Shown here: positions 1-8,599 of the stretch, one piece after another
Position numbering within the stretch: the first letter of the stretch is position 1
Layout of the letters: every line of letters begins with the position of its first letter
Assembly (NCBI RefSeq): GCF_001712755.1
Contig: NZ_MDKC01000002.1
Span: forward strand, 62,001 to 126,000
Length of the DNA: 64,000 bases
Direction: 5' to 3'
DNA from: Gottfriedia luciferensis
GTDB lineage: Bacteria > Bacillota > Bacilli > Bacillales > Bacillaceae_G
The notes under the pieces: generated by a model
The model's database searches: none
Told to the model about the DNA's origin: nothing
What the model saw: only the letters and a program-made list of their open reading frames with translations
Program-made: the position numbers and the translations under genes

Positions 1-1
1 T

Positions 2-598
2 AGGTTCGTTTTTCCTGTATATAAAGGTGCAAATAAGTATTTAGAGTATATTACATCATTATTTAATCACAATGGTCGTCGTCGTCCGATATTTATATCG
101 ATTCCAATGATATTACCAAAAGTACTTATGGAGTATTATCTTAAAATTTTCCACAAATATAATATGAAAATTTCTAGAGAAATGGAGTACAGAGCTGATT
201 ATATTGCATCAAAAATGTGTGGAAAAGAAAATTTTAAAGAGGCATTGTCCAAGTTAATAAGTCATGGTAATGTTTTTAATCGATTAATCGATGAACAAAT
301 GACTGAGAAAATTGTTCATGGTTTTCAATTTGAAAATTACTTTAGTTTTTACCGCGAACATGTTGAAACTTACAAAAAGCAAATAGAGGAGTCATTAGGT
401 AAGGCTTTAAGAGATCATGAAGTAGAATACGCAACACATCCTACATTGAAAAATAGGATAGTAAATTTACCGAATGTTGATTCAATATATGATAATAATG
501 AAGAAGCATTAGATTTAATCAATTCGTTTGATTATATAGAGGTAAGTATGACAAAGTATTATAATTATTATCTAAATGACAATGCTATTCATTTCTGA
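2..598 (+). CDS. M48-family zinc metalloprotease, C-terminal part (5' end outside window)
   Basis: The frame is open from base 2, so the gene starts upstream of the window and the HExxH zinc motif is not visible. What remains has the downstream zinc-ligand signature of M48 peptidases, EMEYRADYIASK, with the Glu and the conserved Ala-Asp. It also has the late region containing ATHPTLKNRI, matching the usual THPs-x-x-x-R-I element. M48 enzymes are membrane-associated proteases of the HtpX/YhfN type that act in envelope quality control. The ATG at 107 is internal, not the start. A terminator follows at about 656-686. The family assignment rests on two motifs only. Confidence 0.7.
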   Translation, partial: RFVFPVYKGANKYLEYITSLFNHNGRRRPIFISIPMILPKVLMEYYLKIFHKYNMKISREMEYRADYIASKMCGKENFKEALSKLISHGNVFNRLIDEQMTEKIVHGFQFENYFSFYREHVETYKKQIEESLGKALRDHEVEYATHPTLKNRIVNLPNVDSIYDNNEEALDLINSFDYIEVSMTKYYNYYLNDNAIHF

Positions 599-655
599 TG
601 ATTGATAGCTCATCTAAAATAGATATTAAAAATTTAATGGAAAAACTCGTAAAAA

Positions 656-686
656 TTAGGAGCTAAAATTAGCTCCTTTTTTCTTT
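656..686 (+). terminator. Rho-independent terminator after the M48 gene
   Basis: AGGAGCT/AGCTCCT stem with a six-base loop, followed by a T-rich run. Confidence 0.8.
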
Positions 687-864
687 TATGGTAACATAAT
701 AGGAAGGATTAATATTCTTTTACATTGAATATTTTAATGGTTAACAAATATGATAAGTTCATTTTAACAATTTTAAATAATAATAAATGTTTGCTAGTTA
801 TAAGGCATAGTTAGATTAGGTCTTTGATGTTAAATGCAAATGTTTGAGAACAGGAGGAAGCATC

Positions 865-1584
865 ATGACAAAAATAGCAATTATTTCAGATATCCACGGA
901 AATAAAACTGCATTAGAAGCAGTTTTAAAAGATATTCGCTCTAGAGAAATTGAGAGGATTTTTTGCTTAGGTGATTTAATTGGTAAGGGGCCTCAAGGAT
1001 CAGCGTGTATAGAGCTCGTTCAAAAAAATTGCGAAAAAGTGGTCCGTGGCAATTGGGATGTATTTATTCAGTCACCTGCAGAAAATGATTTTATACAATG
1101 GTTTAGAGACCGACTAACAGAAAAAGACTATCAATTTCTAGCTTCATTACCTTTTCATATTGATCTAGAATTAAATGGACAATTAATCAGGTTTTTTCAT
1201 GCTTCACCAAGGAGTGAATTTGAGAGGATTCTACCTTTTCATCCAATTGAAAAACGGTTAAGTATGTTTGAAAATAGCGAGATAACAAATTCAAATAAAA
1301 ACGAAAAGACTCCTGATATCATCTTTTATGGAGATATACATACAACCTTTTTGGAAACTTTCAAAAACGGAATTTTATGCAATGTAGGAAGTGTGGGAAA
1401 TTCTCTTGATTTAACTTCAGCGTCGTATGCGATTCTTGATGGTTCTTATTCAACTAATTCAATCCAATTTGTAAGGGTGGAATATGATCGAGAAGCTGAA
1501 CTTATGATTGCCGATGAGTTAAAATTGCCGGATCTAGATAAATATCATGACGAAATAATGTTCGCTAAGTACAGAAATTCATAA
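865..1584 (+). CDS. Calcineurin-like metallophosphoesterase (YfcE/MJ0936-type phosphodiesterase)
   Basis: 239-residue cytosolic protein with the ordered metal-binding motifs of the family: SDIHGN at the N-terminus, GDLIGKGP, GNWD, FHASP and late YGDIHTTF. In the last motif the usual GHTH is replaced by GDIHT. The start is ATG 865, because an ideal GGAGG lies at 853-857; the in-frame TTG at 844 lies upstream of that ribosome site. Such enzymes hydrolyse phosphodiester or phosphomonoester bonds with two divalent metals, and the physiological substrate is usually unknown. Monocistronic, facing the EamA gene across a shared bidirectional terminator. Confidence 0.8.
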   Translation: MTKIAIISDIHGNKTALEAVLKDIRSREIERIFCLGDLIGKGPQGSACIELVQKNCEKVVRGNWDVFIQSPAENDFIQWFRDRLTEKDYQFLASLPFHIDLELNGQLIRFFHASPRSEFERILPFHPIEKRLSMFENSEITNSNKNEKTPDIIFYGDIHTTFLETFKNGILCNVGSVGNSLDLTSASYAILDGSYSTNSIQFVRVEYDREAELMIADELKLPDLDKYHDEIMFAKYRNS

Positions 1585-1594
1585 TCTAAAATAA

Positions 1595-1635
1595 AAAACA
1601 GTGGGAAACCGTAGCTTTCCACTGTTTATTTTATT
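1595..1635. terminator. Bidirectional terminator
   Basis: AAACAGTGG...CCACTGTTT stem between converging genes, A-rich on one side and T-rich on the other. Confidence 0.8.
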
Positions 1636-2530
1636 ATTTAACTGGTTTTTTCAAAAATGGTTTTGATAGTCTCCATGAATGATTTTCACTTACAAATGTG
1701 GAACTTAATAGCAATGCCCCACCAATCATTTGAACAATTGTCATTTTCTCATGTAAGAAAACAGTTGAAATTAATAAAGAGGTGATTGGATCAACATAAC
1801 TTAATGCTGCTATACTTTGCCCATTTAATTTTTGCATACCTGAAAAGAATAATAAGAATCCAATGCCCGTGTGTACGATTCCTAGGATTATTATAAATGG
1901 AATTGAAGAAACTGAGACGTCCAAAATCCCGAATCCTTCAGTAATGAATACATATGGTATGAGAAGTAATGAGGCTGTTCCAAGTTGGATAAGTGTAATT
2001 TCTAAGTCACCCATGTTTTTAATAAACTTATTGAGTAACATTAGAGAAGCATAAAACACAGCAGCTAATAATCCATAGCCAATCCCAATAAAATCCTCTA
2101 ATCTAGCCGTGCCGAGCCCACCACTAGCAACTACTAATAACATACCGAATATGGCTATGACTATACAAATTAATTTCTTAGTTGATAATATTTCTTTCAG
2201 AACTAATGGGGATAAAATCAGGACTATGACTGGTGCAAAATAATAACTTAGTGCCGCGTTAGAAACAGTCGTATATTTATAAGCTTGAAAAAGAAAAATC
2301 CAATTTCCACCCAATGTAATACTAGAAAGTAAAAATATATAAATGTTATTTTTTATTGATGCCCATGATATTTTTTTCTTACCGATAAGCATGTATGTTA
2401 TTAAAAATAAACTACCAATTAAACCACGCAATAAAGCTATTTCACTCGAAGCTAAATCAATGTACCTTATAAATACGCCAATCGTACCAAAGATCACCAT
2501 TGATAGTAGGAATTGAATTTTAGATTTCAT
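1634..2530 (-). CDS. EamA/DMT-family membrane transporter
   Basis: 298 residues with about ten hydrophobic segments in two homologous halves, the standard EamA (RhaT/YdcZ-like drug/metabolite transporter) layout. The first half starts MKSKIQFLLSMVIFGTIG, and each half carries the conserved pattern ending in a Pro-containing helix (VDPITSLLIS in the second). These proteins export small metabolites or amino acids; the substrate cannot be read from sequence. The ATG has AAGGAG seven bases upstream. A 38-codon leader ORF and a hairpin lie just upstream on the same strand, suggesting regulation by attenuation. Confidence 0.88.
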   Translation of the reverse strand: MKSKIQFLLSMVIFGTIGVFIRYIDLASSEIALLRGLIGSLFLITYMLIGKKKISWASIKNNIYIFLLSSITLGGNWIFLFQAYKYTTVSNAALSYYFAPVIVLILSPLVLKEILSTKKLICIVIAIFGMLLVVASGGLGTARLEDFIGIGYGLLAAVFYASLMLLNKFIKNMGDLEITLIQLGTASLLLIPYVFITEGFGILDVSVSSIPFIIILGIVHTGIGFLLFFSGMQKLNGQSIAALSYVDPITSLLISTVFLHEKMTIVQMIGGALLLSSTFVSENHSWRLSKPFLKKPVK

Positions 2531-2548
2531 CGTCTACTCCTTCGAATC

Positions 2549-2599
2549 TACGAAACAGCTTATATTTCGCAGATTCTTAATCTGTTTTTAATATAAGCT
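2549..2599 (-). promoter_or_regulatory. Nested hairpin between leader ORF and EamA gene
   Basis: Inverted arms AGCTTATATT and AATATAAGCT (10 bp, perfect) enclose a second hairpin, CAGATT-AAG-AATCTG. The inner stem contains the leader stop codon, and the outer arm ends about ten bases before the AAGGAG of the EamA gene. The geometry fits translational or transcriptional attenuation. It is an inference from base pairing only. Confidence 0.5.
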
Positions 2600-2693
2600 C
2601 ATTTAGTTTTACTAAAACAGCAGGAGTAAAGGGTGGTGGCGGTGAAGTTGAAAATGGTTTCCAAATATATAATTTAATAGAAGATAAAGGCAT
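2577..2693 (-). CDS. 38-residue polyproline leader peptide ORF
   Basis: Small ORF directly upstream of and co-directional with the EamA gene, with a GGGGG ribosome site seven bases before ATG. The peptide begins MPLSSIKLYIWKPF and contains four consecutive prolines (residues 18-21) followed by FTPAV. Polyproline runs are known to stall ribosomes when EF-P is limiting. The stop codon lies inside the hairpin that precedes the transporter's ribosome site. I do not recognise a family. It may be a regulatory leader rather than a functional peptide. Confidence 0.5.
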   Translation of the reverse strand: MPLSSIKLYIWKPFSTSPPPPFTPAVLVKLNELILKTD

Positions 2694-2801
2694 TTCGATT
2701 CCCCCTATTTCAAAAGCATATTAGTGTTACAATCAATTATACTAGATGAATGATTATGTAATGTACAAAACATTTATAAAAATAAAGATAGGAGATATAA
2801 T

Positions 2802-3329
2802 ATGGAAAAACAACGTAAAATTATTTTATACATTGGTACTTCAATTGATGGATATATAGCTAATAATGATGGTACGTTAGAATGGTTAGAAACAACAGAA
2901 GTAGAAGGAGACTCTGGCTATCATACACTTTTAGAAAGAATTGACACTATTATGATGGGAAAAGCAACATATGATGTCGTTCGTGGATTTGATATGGAGT
3001 ATCCTTATAGTACATATAAAAACTATGTGTTTTCAAAATCTGCAACAGGATCAGATGAATATGCTACTTTTATAGATGAAGATATTAAAACTTTTATACA
3101 AGATTTAAAGCAACAACCTGGTAAAGATATTTGGTTAGTTGGTGGAGGGAATCTAGCTCGAGAATTTTTTAAAGAAAATTTGATTGATGAATTTCAACTT
3201 GCGATAGCACCAATCGTTTTGGGGAAAGGAATTTCTCTTTACACTGGTCATGACATTACCCAAAAATACACTTTAACGAAAGTAGAAAAGTTAGGTCAAC
3301 TTGCTATGCTTCATTATGTAAAAAAATAG
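2802..3329 (+). CDS. Dihydrofolate reductase-like / RibD C-terminal family protein
   Basis: 175-residue soluble protein of the YwjB/YyaP class. It starts RKIILYIGTSIDGYIANNDG, the typical N-terminus of the family, has the middle motif MMGKATYDVV and the nucleotide-binding segment IWLVGGGNLAREFF. It ends with the characteristic PIVLGKGISLY stretch. Members bind NAD(P)H and are annotated as putative reductases with unknown substrates. ATG with AGGAGAT ten bases upstream. A terminator follows immediately. Confidence 0.85.
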   Translation: MEKQRKIILYIGTSIDGYIANNDGTLEWLETTEVEGDSGYHTLLERIDTIMMGKATYDVVRGFDMEYPYSTYKNYVFSKSATGSDEYATFIDEDIKTFIQDLKQQPGKDIWLVGGGNLAREFFKENLIDEFQLAIAPIVLGKGISLYTGHDITQKYTLTKVEKLGQLAMLHYVKK

Positions 3330-3344
3330 TAAATTCACACAGAA

Positions 3345-3375
3345 AAGAGCATTGAAATAAATCAATGCTCTTTTT
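3345..3375 (+). terminator. Terminator after the reductase gene
   Basis: AAGAGCATTGA/TCAATGCTCTT stem followed by T5. Confidence 0.85.
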
Positions 3376-3461
3376 ACAATTCCTTTAATCTGATAATAGG
3401 GTCTTTTCTTGCTACTAAGTAAATAGTCTAACCGAATGCAGGTTAATTTGATCAAAACTAT

Positions 3462-3572
3462 CTAATACATAAATAAACCATAATCTTCTAAGCTTGGATC
3501 TTCAAAAGTTTCGCTCCAATCATCATCTACTATTAACATACGGTTTTTCCAACGAATGTATGTAGTATTGCA
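3462..3572 (-). pseudogene. Short open remnant of an unknown gene
   Basis: A 36-codon stretch closed by a stop upstream and ending in TAG. It has protein-like composition (YIRWKNRMLIVDDDWSE followed by an acidic tail) and no ribosome site before its internal ATG. It looks like the C-terminal end of a lost gene. No family recognised. It occupies the otherwise empty gap 3330-3647. Confidence 0.3.
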
Positions 3573-3647
3573 AGAACATTAGAAAAATTTTAAGATTAAA
3601 TTGTTCCTATAATTTTAGTGACTTTAATATAAAGGAGTAAGTTATGA

Positions 3648-4334
3648 ATGGTAGAAACAGTAAACTGGAAAAATAATGCGATTGGACGTAAATTTATAAC
3701 TTCTTTTAGCGGAGGAAAAGATAGTGTACTAGCTTTATATAAAGCTATGAAAGTAGGGAAAGCGGTTGGATTAATCGTTATGCTAGAGGAGGAAGGGAAA
3801 CGTTCTAGATCGCACGGAATGCCTCCCGAAATAATACACGCTCAAGCTGAATCAATCGGTTTACCTGTGTATACAGGGGTGGCAAGTTGGCAGGAATATG
3901 AAAAAGTGTTTACCCAACTATTAGACAATGCAAAAAATCAAGGAGCAGATGTATTAGTAACGGGTGACATAGATATGCCTGCTCAAGATTGTTGGCATGA
4001 TAAGGTTACAAAGAATGTTGGAATAAAGCTCGGTATGCCATTATGGGAATTGAATCACCGTGAAGCTGTCGATGAGTTTATAAATAGAGGTTTTCAAACG
4101 ATTGTGGTAACAGTCAACTTATCGTTAGGAATGAAAGAAAAAGATTTAGGAAGAATGTTAACTCATGAATTTGTGAAGGAACTTGAAACTCGAGGGATTG
4201 ATCCATGCGGAGAAAGTGGTGAGTTCCATACTACCGTGATAGATGGACCGATTTTTAATTATCCGATTTTTGTTAAAGAGTGCGAGATTATTAGGGACGG
4301 AGAGTATGCTTATTTGCCTTTGAAACTTACATAA
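3648..4334 (+). CDS. Dph6-related ATP pyrophosphatase (adenine nucleotide alpha hydrolase family)
   Basis: 228-residue PP-loop ATPase. The N-terminal SFSGGKDSVLAL is the ATP-pyrophosphatase loop. The motif DPCGESGEFHT near residue 190 is diagnostic of the diphthine-ammonia-ligase-like (Dph6/MJ0570) family. Bacteria have no diphthamide, so members probably amidate or adenylate another substrate. The chosen ATG 3648 has AAAGGAG about ten bases upstream; an out-of-frame ATG lies at 3644. Single gene with no functional partner nearby. Confidence 0.85.
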   Translation: MVETVNWKNNAIGRKFITSFSGGKDSVLALYKAMKVGKAVGLIVMLEEEGKRSRSHGMPPEIIHAQAESIGLPVYTGVASWQEYEKVFTQLLDNAKNQGADVLVTGDIDMPAQDCWHDKVTKNVGIKLGMPLWELNHREAVDEFINRGFQTIVVTVNLSLGMKEKDLGRMLTHEFVKELETRGIDPCGESGEFHTTVIDGPIFNYPIFVKECEIIRDGEYAYLPLKLT

Positions 4335-4421
4335 TTGAAATAGGAATTAAGAATAAATATAAAATATTAAATTAATTATGGTGAAATTTAGATAACAAAA
4401 ATCTTCCAGGGAGAATTTCCT

Positions 4422-4835
4422 ATGTATTCTTTTTTTCAAAAAGAAAAACAGCGATTTATGAAAATCGGATTAAAACCTATCGTTTGGATTGCAATATTAT
4501 TTGCCGTTTTAATCGTAAGTGGATTTGATATGAATATTAAAGAGGTGTTGATTTATCTTGTACTTTATCAAATCGGTAAGAGCATTATCTATTACTTTGA
4601 ATCAAAAAAGGTAAATTGGAAGGAAAGTATTAAAGGAATTATTATTTGTCTATTAATTGTAATTGTATATCACATTTTATTTCAACTCTTAATCTCAGTA
4701 GGTTTTAAGTCAATAAAGGTTATTAAAGTTATAATCGGCTTACTAGTTGCCACTTTGGGAATATTATCATTTTTGGATCTAACTTTTATTATTCCTTTTA
4801 AGATTCTTAAGCAAAAGGGAATTAGAAGAAAATAG
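4422..4835 (+). CDS. Small integral membrane protein of unknown function
   Basis: 137 residues with three to four strongly hydrophobic segments (about 19-36, 40-56, 68-92 and 100-125), basic at both ends. GGGAG lies nine bases before the ATG. No family recognised. It is followed 52 bp later, on the same strand, by another small membrane protein, so the two may be co-transcribed. Confidence 0.6.
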   Translation: MYSFFQKEKQRFMKIGLKPIVWIAILFAVLIVSGFDMNIKEVLIYLVLYQIGKSIIYYFESKKVNWKESIKGIIICLLIVIVYHILFQLLISVGFKSIKVIKVIIGLLVATLGILSFLDLTFIIPFKILKQKGIRRK

Positions 4836-4887
4836 AACTTAGGTTTTAAAAAAATCGGCAGAAAAAAACAAGGGAAGGGACAAATCT

Positions 4888-5124
4888 ATGAAATTGTTAG
4901 TTTCAATCGTATTAGCAACCATTTTAGGCATAGTTCTTATGATGTTAGGAGAAGTTGGTATAATTATAGGCTTTGGAATTTTAGCTGGTACTTTGTTTAG
5001 AGGAGTATATCTTTTAAACGATTTAAGCAATAGACTTTCAAAAGTAGCCCCAATTGTACCGAAATCTGATAAGGTAAAAGAAGCTTATGAAAATTATTTA
5101 AGAGAAAAAGATATAAACATTTGA
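4888..5124 (+). CDS. Small two-helix membrane protein of unknown function
   Basis: 78 residues. Two adjacent hydrophobic helices (about 3-22 and 24-43) are followed by a charged amphipathic tail ending KDINI. GGGAAGGGA precedes the ATG. It lies downstream of another small membrane protein and is closed by a terminator. No family recognised. Confidence 0.6.
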   Translation: MKLLVSIVLATILGIVLMMLGEVGIIIGFGILAGTLFRGVYLLNDLSNRLSKVAPIVPKSDKVKEAYENYLREKDINI

Positions 5125-5152
5125 GGATGGAAATTATTTCGATCCTTTTTTT
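5125..5152 (+). terminator. Terminator of the small membrane protein pair
   Basis: GGAT-GAAAT/ATTTC-ATCC stem followed by T7. Confidence 0.8.
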
Positions 5153-5292
5153 GTTGTATACTATTTAAATGGTTCTTACATTTTATAATAAAATGCTGAA
5201 ATTAACCCAAATTACAAATAAGCGTTGTTAGTGTAATATTATAATAGAATTATATATAAAATTGTAATTATACTTTCATGGGGGAAATAGTA

Positions 5293-5568
5293 TTGGTAAC
5301 AACAAATAGTAAATCTATATCTTCATTAACTTTAGGGGTTTTATCGATCATTATTCCTTATATCGGTTTTATACTCGGAATAATAGGTCTATTTATATCT
5401 CGAAAAAGTATTGCCGAAATAAATCGTACGAATGAAAAAGGGAAAGGTTTAGCAATTTCCGGAAGGGTTTGCAGTATTGTTGGAATATGCATACAGTCAA
5501 TTTTGATTATCATTTTAGTTTTAGGAATTATTACTTTTTTTTCAATGAATGATAATATGACTTTTTAA
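5293..5568 (+). CDS. DUF4190 small membrane protein
   Basis: 91 residues from the TTG at 5293, chosen because GGGGGA at 5280-5285 is well spaced for it. The in-frame ATG at 5278 would overlap that ribosome site. Two hydrophobic helices flank the family-typical central segment, with a glycine-rich first helix (LSIIIPYIGFILGIIGL), a short SRKSIAEI basic loop and GKGLAISGRVCS before the second helix. The function of the family is unknown. Monocistronic. Confidence 0.75.
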   Translation: MVTTNSKSISSLTLGVLSIIIPYIGFILGIIGLFISRKSIAEINRTNEKGKGLAISGRVCSIVGICIQSILIIILVLGIITFFSMNDNMTF

Positions 5569-5706
5569 TGAAAACATAATTGAACAAAAGTTTTCGAATG
5601 AAAATGATCATACTTTGAAGTTACTTTGACTGTTTGGATTTAAATGTATATAGTTTATATTAAAGTCTTATCTATCTACATAATTTTTGATTGAGGAGGG
5701 ACGGAC

Positions 5707-6078
5707 ATGGAAGTTTTTGCAGATTATTTAGCAGGGATTGATCATCCAGACCACCGTGAGCGAACTGCTGAAATTTTGGATTGGATTTCGAATAAATTTC
5801 CTAGCATAGAGCCACAAATTAAGTGGAATACGCCGATGTTTTCCAATCATGGCACATTCATCATTGGCATTTCGACCGCGAAGCAACATATGAGCGTATC
5901 ACCTGAAGAAAAAGGTATTGTTCAATTTGCTGATGAAATAGCAAAGGCTGGGTATAGTGCTACAAAAGGTTTGTTTCGTATTCCTTGGAAAGTCCCAGTT
6001 AATTATGAATTACTTGAGAAAATGATTGAATTCAATATTCAAGATAAAGCAGAATATACGTCATTTTGGCGTAAATAA
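5707..6078 (+). CDS. DUF1801 / YdhG-family protein (putative iron chaperone fold)
   Basis: 123 residues, the usual length for the YdhG/YobT family. It shows the conserved IKWNTPMF segment near residue 40 and the mid-protein [10 protein letters not shown] stretch. It ends in a basic FWRK. Members are frataxin-like small proteins, and iron binding has been proposed in Bacillus; a role here is inference. GAGGAGG lies eight to ten bases before the ATG. A strong terminator follows at 6122-6158. Confidence 0.8.
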   Translation: MEVFADYLAGIDHPDHRERTAEILDWISNKFPSIEPQIKWNTPMFSNHGTFIIGISTAKQHMSVSPEEKGIVQFADEIAKAGYSATKGLFRIPWKVPVNYELLEKMIEFNIQDKAEYTSFWRK

Positions 6079-6121
6079 TGTTACTTATTACATAAACTAG
6101 TTGGTAACAAAACGATTAAAT

Positions 6122-6158
6122 AAAAAATAGGAGCTGATTAGATCAGTTCCTATTTTTT
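6122..6158 (+). terminator. Terminator of the DUF1801 gene
   Basis: Long stem AAATAGGA-CTGAT/ATCAG-TCCTATTT with T-run. It abuts the left end of the 490-bp repeat element. Confidence 0.85.
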
Positions 6159-6161
6159 ATT

Positions 6162-6661
6162 CCAGAGTGTTGAAATATAAAATGGTCAATAGGGAAAACG
6201 GACATTAAATTGAACTTATTTATAATGAAATTATCATTTTTGGATGATTTATTAATTGTTTTAAATGTTAATATTTTGAGCAATTTCATGATTCCAATAA
6301 CACTAGACATGTTTTTTTCAGAAGTTAAAAATTATGAGCTTATTCATAGAAAAACAAATTCATTTGATTAATTTAGTTTAATATTCGATATTAATAGAAC
6401 TACAAACTGATTAATAAAAACTGCTGGATTACTCTAAGTAAAGGCTATTTGATTAGGATTTATTGCATACTTTTTTTGATGAAAAAGTTGATTGGAATGG
6501 AGGGGTGCTCGACTCCTATGGGATTAGCGGGAAGGCTAAAGACTCCGCAGGCTTGCCGAGGAGGCTAAAGAATCTCGCCCCATGGAAAGCGAGCATCCTG
6601 TAATGGAAATCAACATCACTCTACTCCTTTTACGAAAATTTGGTCATTTAATCGACAAGGA
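6162..6661 (+). repeat. ~500-bp non-coding dispersed repeat, copy A
   Basis: This stretch has no ORF and is repeated in inverted orientation at 14196-14684. Homology is clear along nearly the whole length. It starts with AGAGTGTTGAAATATAAAAT at 6164, continues through TTACTCTAAGTAAAGGCT near 6434, and ends near CCTTTTACGAAAATTTG and GACAAGG. A G+C-rich core at about 6489-6614 has imperfect inverted ends (GTTGATTGGAATGGAGG... / ...TGGAAATCAAC) and internal hairpins. The 11-bp direct repeat TATTTTTTATT at 6151-6161 and 6662-6672 may be a target duplication. I recall similar G+C-rich cores dispersed in other Bacillaceae, but that is memory, not a search. Confidence 0.8.
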
Positions 6662-6758
6662 TATTTTTTATTTAGAAAGATTTAAATCGTAACAAGGTCA
6701 TTTAAAGTACTAAATCGAATAAGATAGTATCAATGTTTTAAGATAAGTGGTGATTTAA

Positions 6759-7310
6759 GTGAAAGATAAAGTACCAAAGAAAATCCATATCATTGGTTCA
6801 GTTGGAAGTGGTAAGACGACATTAGCAAGACAAATGTCTAAAAAGCTAAATATACCTTATTATGAGTTAGATAATGTTGTATGGATAAGGCAAAAGGGCC
6901 ATAAAGATATCAGGCGTTCCGAACAAGAAAGAGAATGCCATTTAGATACACTCATTCGCTCGGATACATGGATTATTGAAGGTGTTCATAGTGAAGAATG
7001 GGTAAGTAATAGTTTTCAAAATGCAGAGTTAATTATTTTTTTAGATACAAGCTATTCTGTTAGAACCTACCGAATAATTAAAAGATATTTCTTACAAAAA
7101 CTTAAATTAGAGAAGTCAAATTATCAACCGACACTTAAAATATTCTTCAAGATGTTTAAATGGAATAAGTATTTTGAAGAAGTGGGGAAACCAACATTTT
7201 TTTCAAAGTTTAAAGATTACAATGATAAAATATTGGTTGTTAATCATATAAATGAGGTTGAAGATTATTTTAACGAAAATAGATCAAAAAATATAGGAAT
7301 CGCGAAATAG
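6759..7310 (+). CDS. P-loop NTPase, adenylate-kinase/FlaR-like
   Basis: 183 residues. An N-terminal Walker A motif, GSVGSGKTT, follows a short hydrophobic beta strand (IHIIG). Next come YYELDNVVW, typical of the small kinase-like family annotated as DNA topology modulation protein FlaR, and later TWIIEG and a hydrophobic Walker-B-like strand LIIFLD. It is probably a nucleotide or small-molecule kinase; the FlaR name carries little functional information. GTG start. It lies immediately inside the left inverted repeat, and its stop codon overlaps the terminator stem. Confidence 0.75.
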   Translation: MKDKVPKKIHIIGSVGSGKTTLARQMSKKLNIPYYELDNVVWIRQKGHKDIRRSEQERECHLDTLIRSDTWIIEGVHSEEWVSNSFQNAELIIFLDTSYSVRTYRIIKRYFLQKLKLEKSNYQPTLKIFFKMFKWNKYFEEVGKPTFFSKFKDYNDKILVVNHINEVEDYFNENRSKNIGIAK

Positions 7311-7328
7311 CGGTTCCTAATATTTTTA
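7294..7328 (+). terminator. Terminator overlapping the NTPase stop codon
   Basis: AGGAA-CGC/GCG-TTCCT stem followed by a T-rich tail. Confidence 0.7.
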
Positions 7329-7339
7329 TTGCAGCCATC

Positions 7340-8107
7340 TTAATGCAATGGGATTGGCAGGTTTTCTACTAATTCTGATAAAAATACAAAATGTGCTTCT
7401 TCTTTAATTTTAGGTATATATTCCTTTATGACATTTGAGGTAATTTCGCCTGGTTCTCCAACATGTCCAATCGCTATCATAGTTGGTTCTACTTTTACTT
7501 TTTCTAATAGTAATCGTGTTTGCTTTTCTATATGTTTATAAGTGTATAAATCATCGAAGAATAACTTGTTTTCGATGACCGGCACGCCTATCTCATCTGC
7601 AATTTTAGTAACTACGCTCCGATAATTCGTCTTACTATCGAAAAAAAATAGGCCCCTTTCTTTACAAGCAGTTAAAACTATGCGCATTACTCTTTCATCG
7701 GAAGTTGCTTTTGAACCCATATGATTATTTATTCCTATTGCATATGGGACGTCATCAATAGCGGCTAGAACTCTTCTTCGAATTTCGTCATCACTTAAGT
7801 TGGTCTTAATCGCATTTGGACCTAACCAACTTGCTTTTCCTTTTCTCGGTTCCATTGGCAAATGAACAATTACTTCATAGCCTTTAGAATGAGCAACAGT
7901 TGCATCCTTTTTAGTTGAAGGTAAAAAAGGCATTACTGCAACTGTCAATGGGATCGGTAGCGAAAGCATTTGGTCCGTTCCTTTCATGTTGTTACCAAAA
8001 TCATCAATCACTATCGCAAGCTTATGATTAGGCTCAGCAAATACTGTAGAGCAGGTAGTAGATAGAGCTACTAATATAGAGAAAATAGAAGTAATCCAAA
8101 GCTTCAT
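7340..8107 (-). CDS. Divergent polysaccharide deacetylase (YibQ family), secreted
   Basis: 255 residues with a signal peptide (MKLWITSIFSILVALSTT, cleavage near VFA-EP). The mature part begins LAIVIDDFGNN, the DDFG signature of the YibQ/DUF610 group of NodB-like deacetylases. It also has VIVHLPMEP, NNHMGS and a late IAIGHVGEPGE, matching the family's His and Arg/Gly landmarks. It probably acts on cell-wall or exopolysaccharide sugars outside the membrane. RBS AAAAGGAG before the ATG. Monocistronic. Confidence 0.85.
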   Translation of the reverse strand: MKLWITSIFSILVALSTTCSTVFAEPNHKLAIVIDDFGNNMKGTDQMLSLPIPLTVAVMPFLPSTKKDATVAHSKGYEVIVHLPMEPRKGKASWLGPNAIKTNLSDDEIRRRVLAAIDDVPYAIGINNHMGSKATSDERVMRIVLTACKERGLFFFDSKTNYRSVVTKIADEIGVPVIENKLFFDDLYTYKHIEKQTRLLLEKVKVEPTMIAIGHVGEPGEITSNVIKEYIPKIKEEAHFVFLSELVENLPIPLH

Positions 8108-8392
8108 CGGTAAATCTCCTTTTCCATTAATTACTATGCTCTACTATTTTCTGTGATTATAAAGAAAATAACCGTAAAAATTGAAAAGAAACTAAAATAC
8201 AACACGTAAATATGATTTTGTGCTCAATTTTAAAAATAAAAATTCAATTAAAATATAAAGTTGAAGATATTATGAGTAGTGTATTGCAGTTCATTTTTTT
8301 ATTTTAATTCCAATTTTACTTTCTAAAAAGGAACTTTAATTCTGTTGGAGAATGTAATTAAGTTAAAGTTTTGTTTCATCTTAGGAGGATAT

Positions 8393-8572
8393 ATGAAAGA
8401 TTTCCATTGCTGCGCAACGTGTCAGCATTTTAAAGCTGAGAAACAAGTAAAAGGTATGAAATATTATTGTAGTAGATTGGGATTTGAAACAATGACGAAC
8501 TATAAGTTTAATTGCTGGAGTCCAAATGTGAATGTGAAGAAGTTGATAAATAAGTTGAAAATGGACAGATAG
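8393..8572 (+). CDS. Cysteine-rich small protein, putative zinc-binding
   Basis: 59 residues from the ATG at 8393, which has a perfect TAGGAGG six bases upstream. The in-frame TTG at 8345 has no such site. It has five cysteines in a CC-x2-C ... YYCSRL ... NCW layout, suggesting a treble-clef-like zinc site, plus a basic tail. No family recognised. Followed 27 bp later by a PspC gene on the same strand, so probably one operon. Confidence 0.65.
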   Translation: MKDFHCCATCQHFKAEKQVKGMKYYCSRLGFETMTNYKFNCWSPNVNVKKLINKLKMDR

Positions 8573-8599
8573 ACACATAAATAAAAAGAGGAAGATAAT

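Noticed and set aside
1863-2054. 63-codon plus-strand frame inside the EamA gene
   Set aside because: Antisense to a well-supported membrane transporter; no ribosome site.
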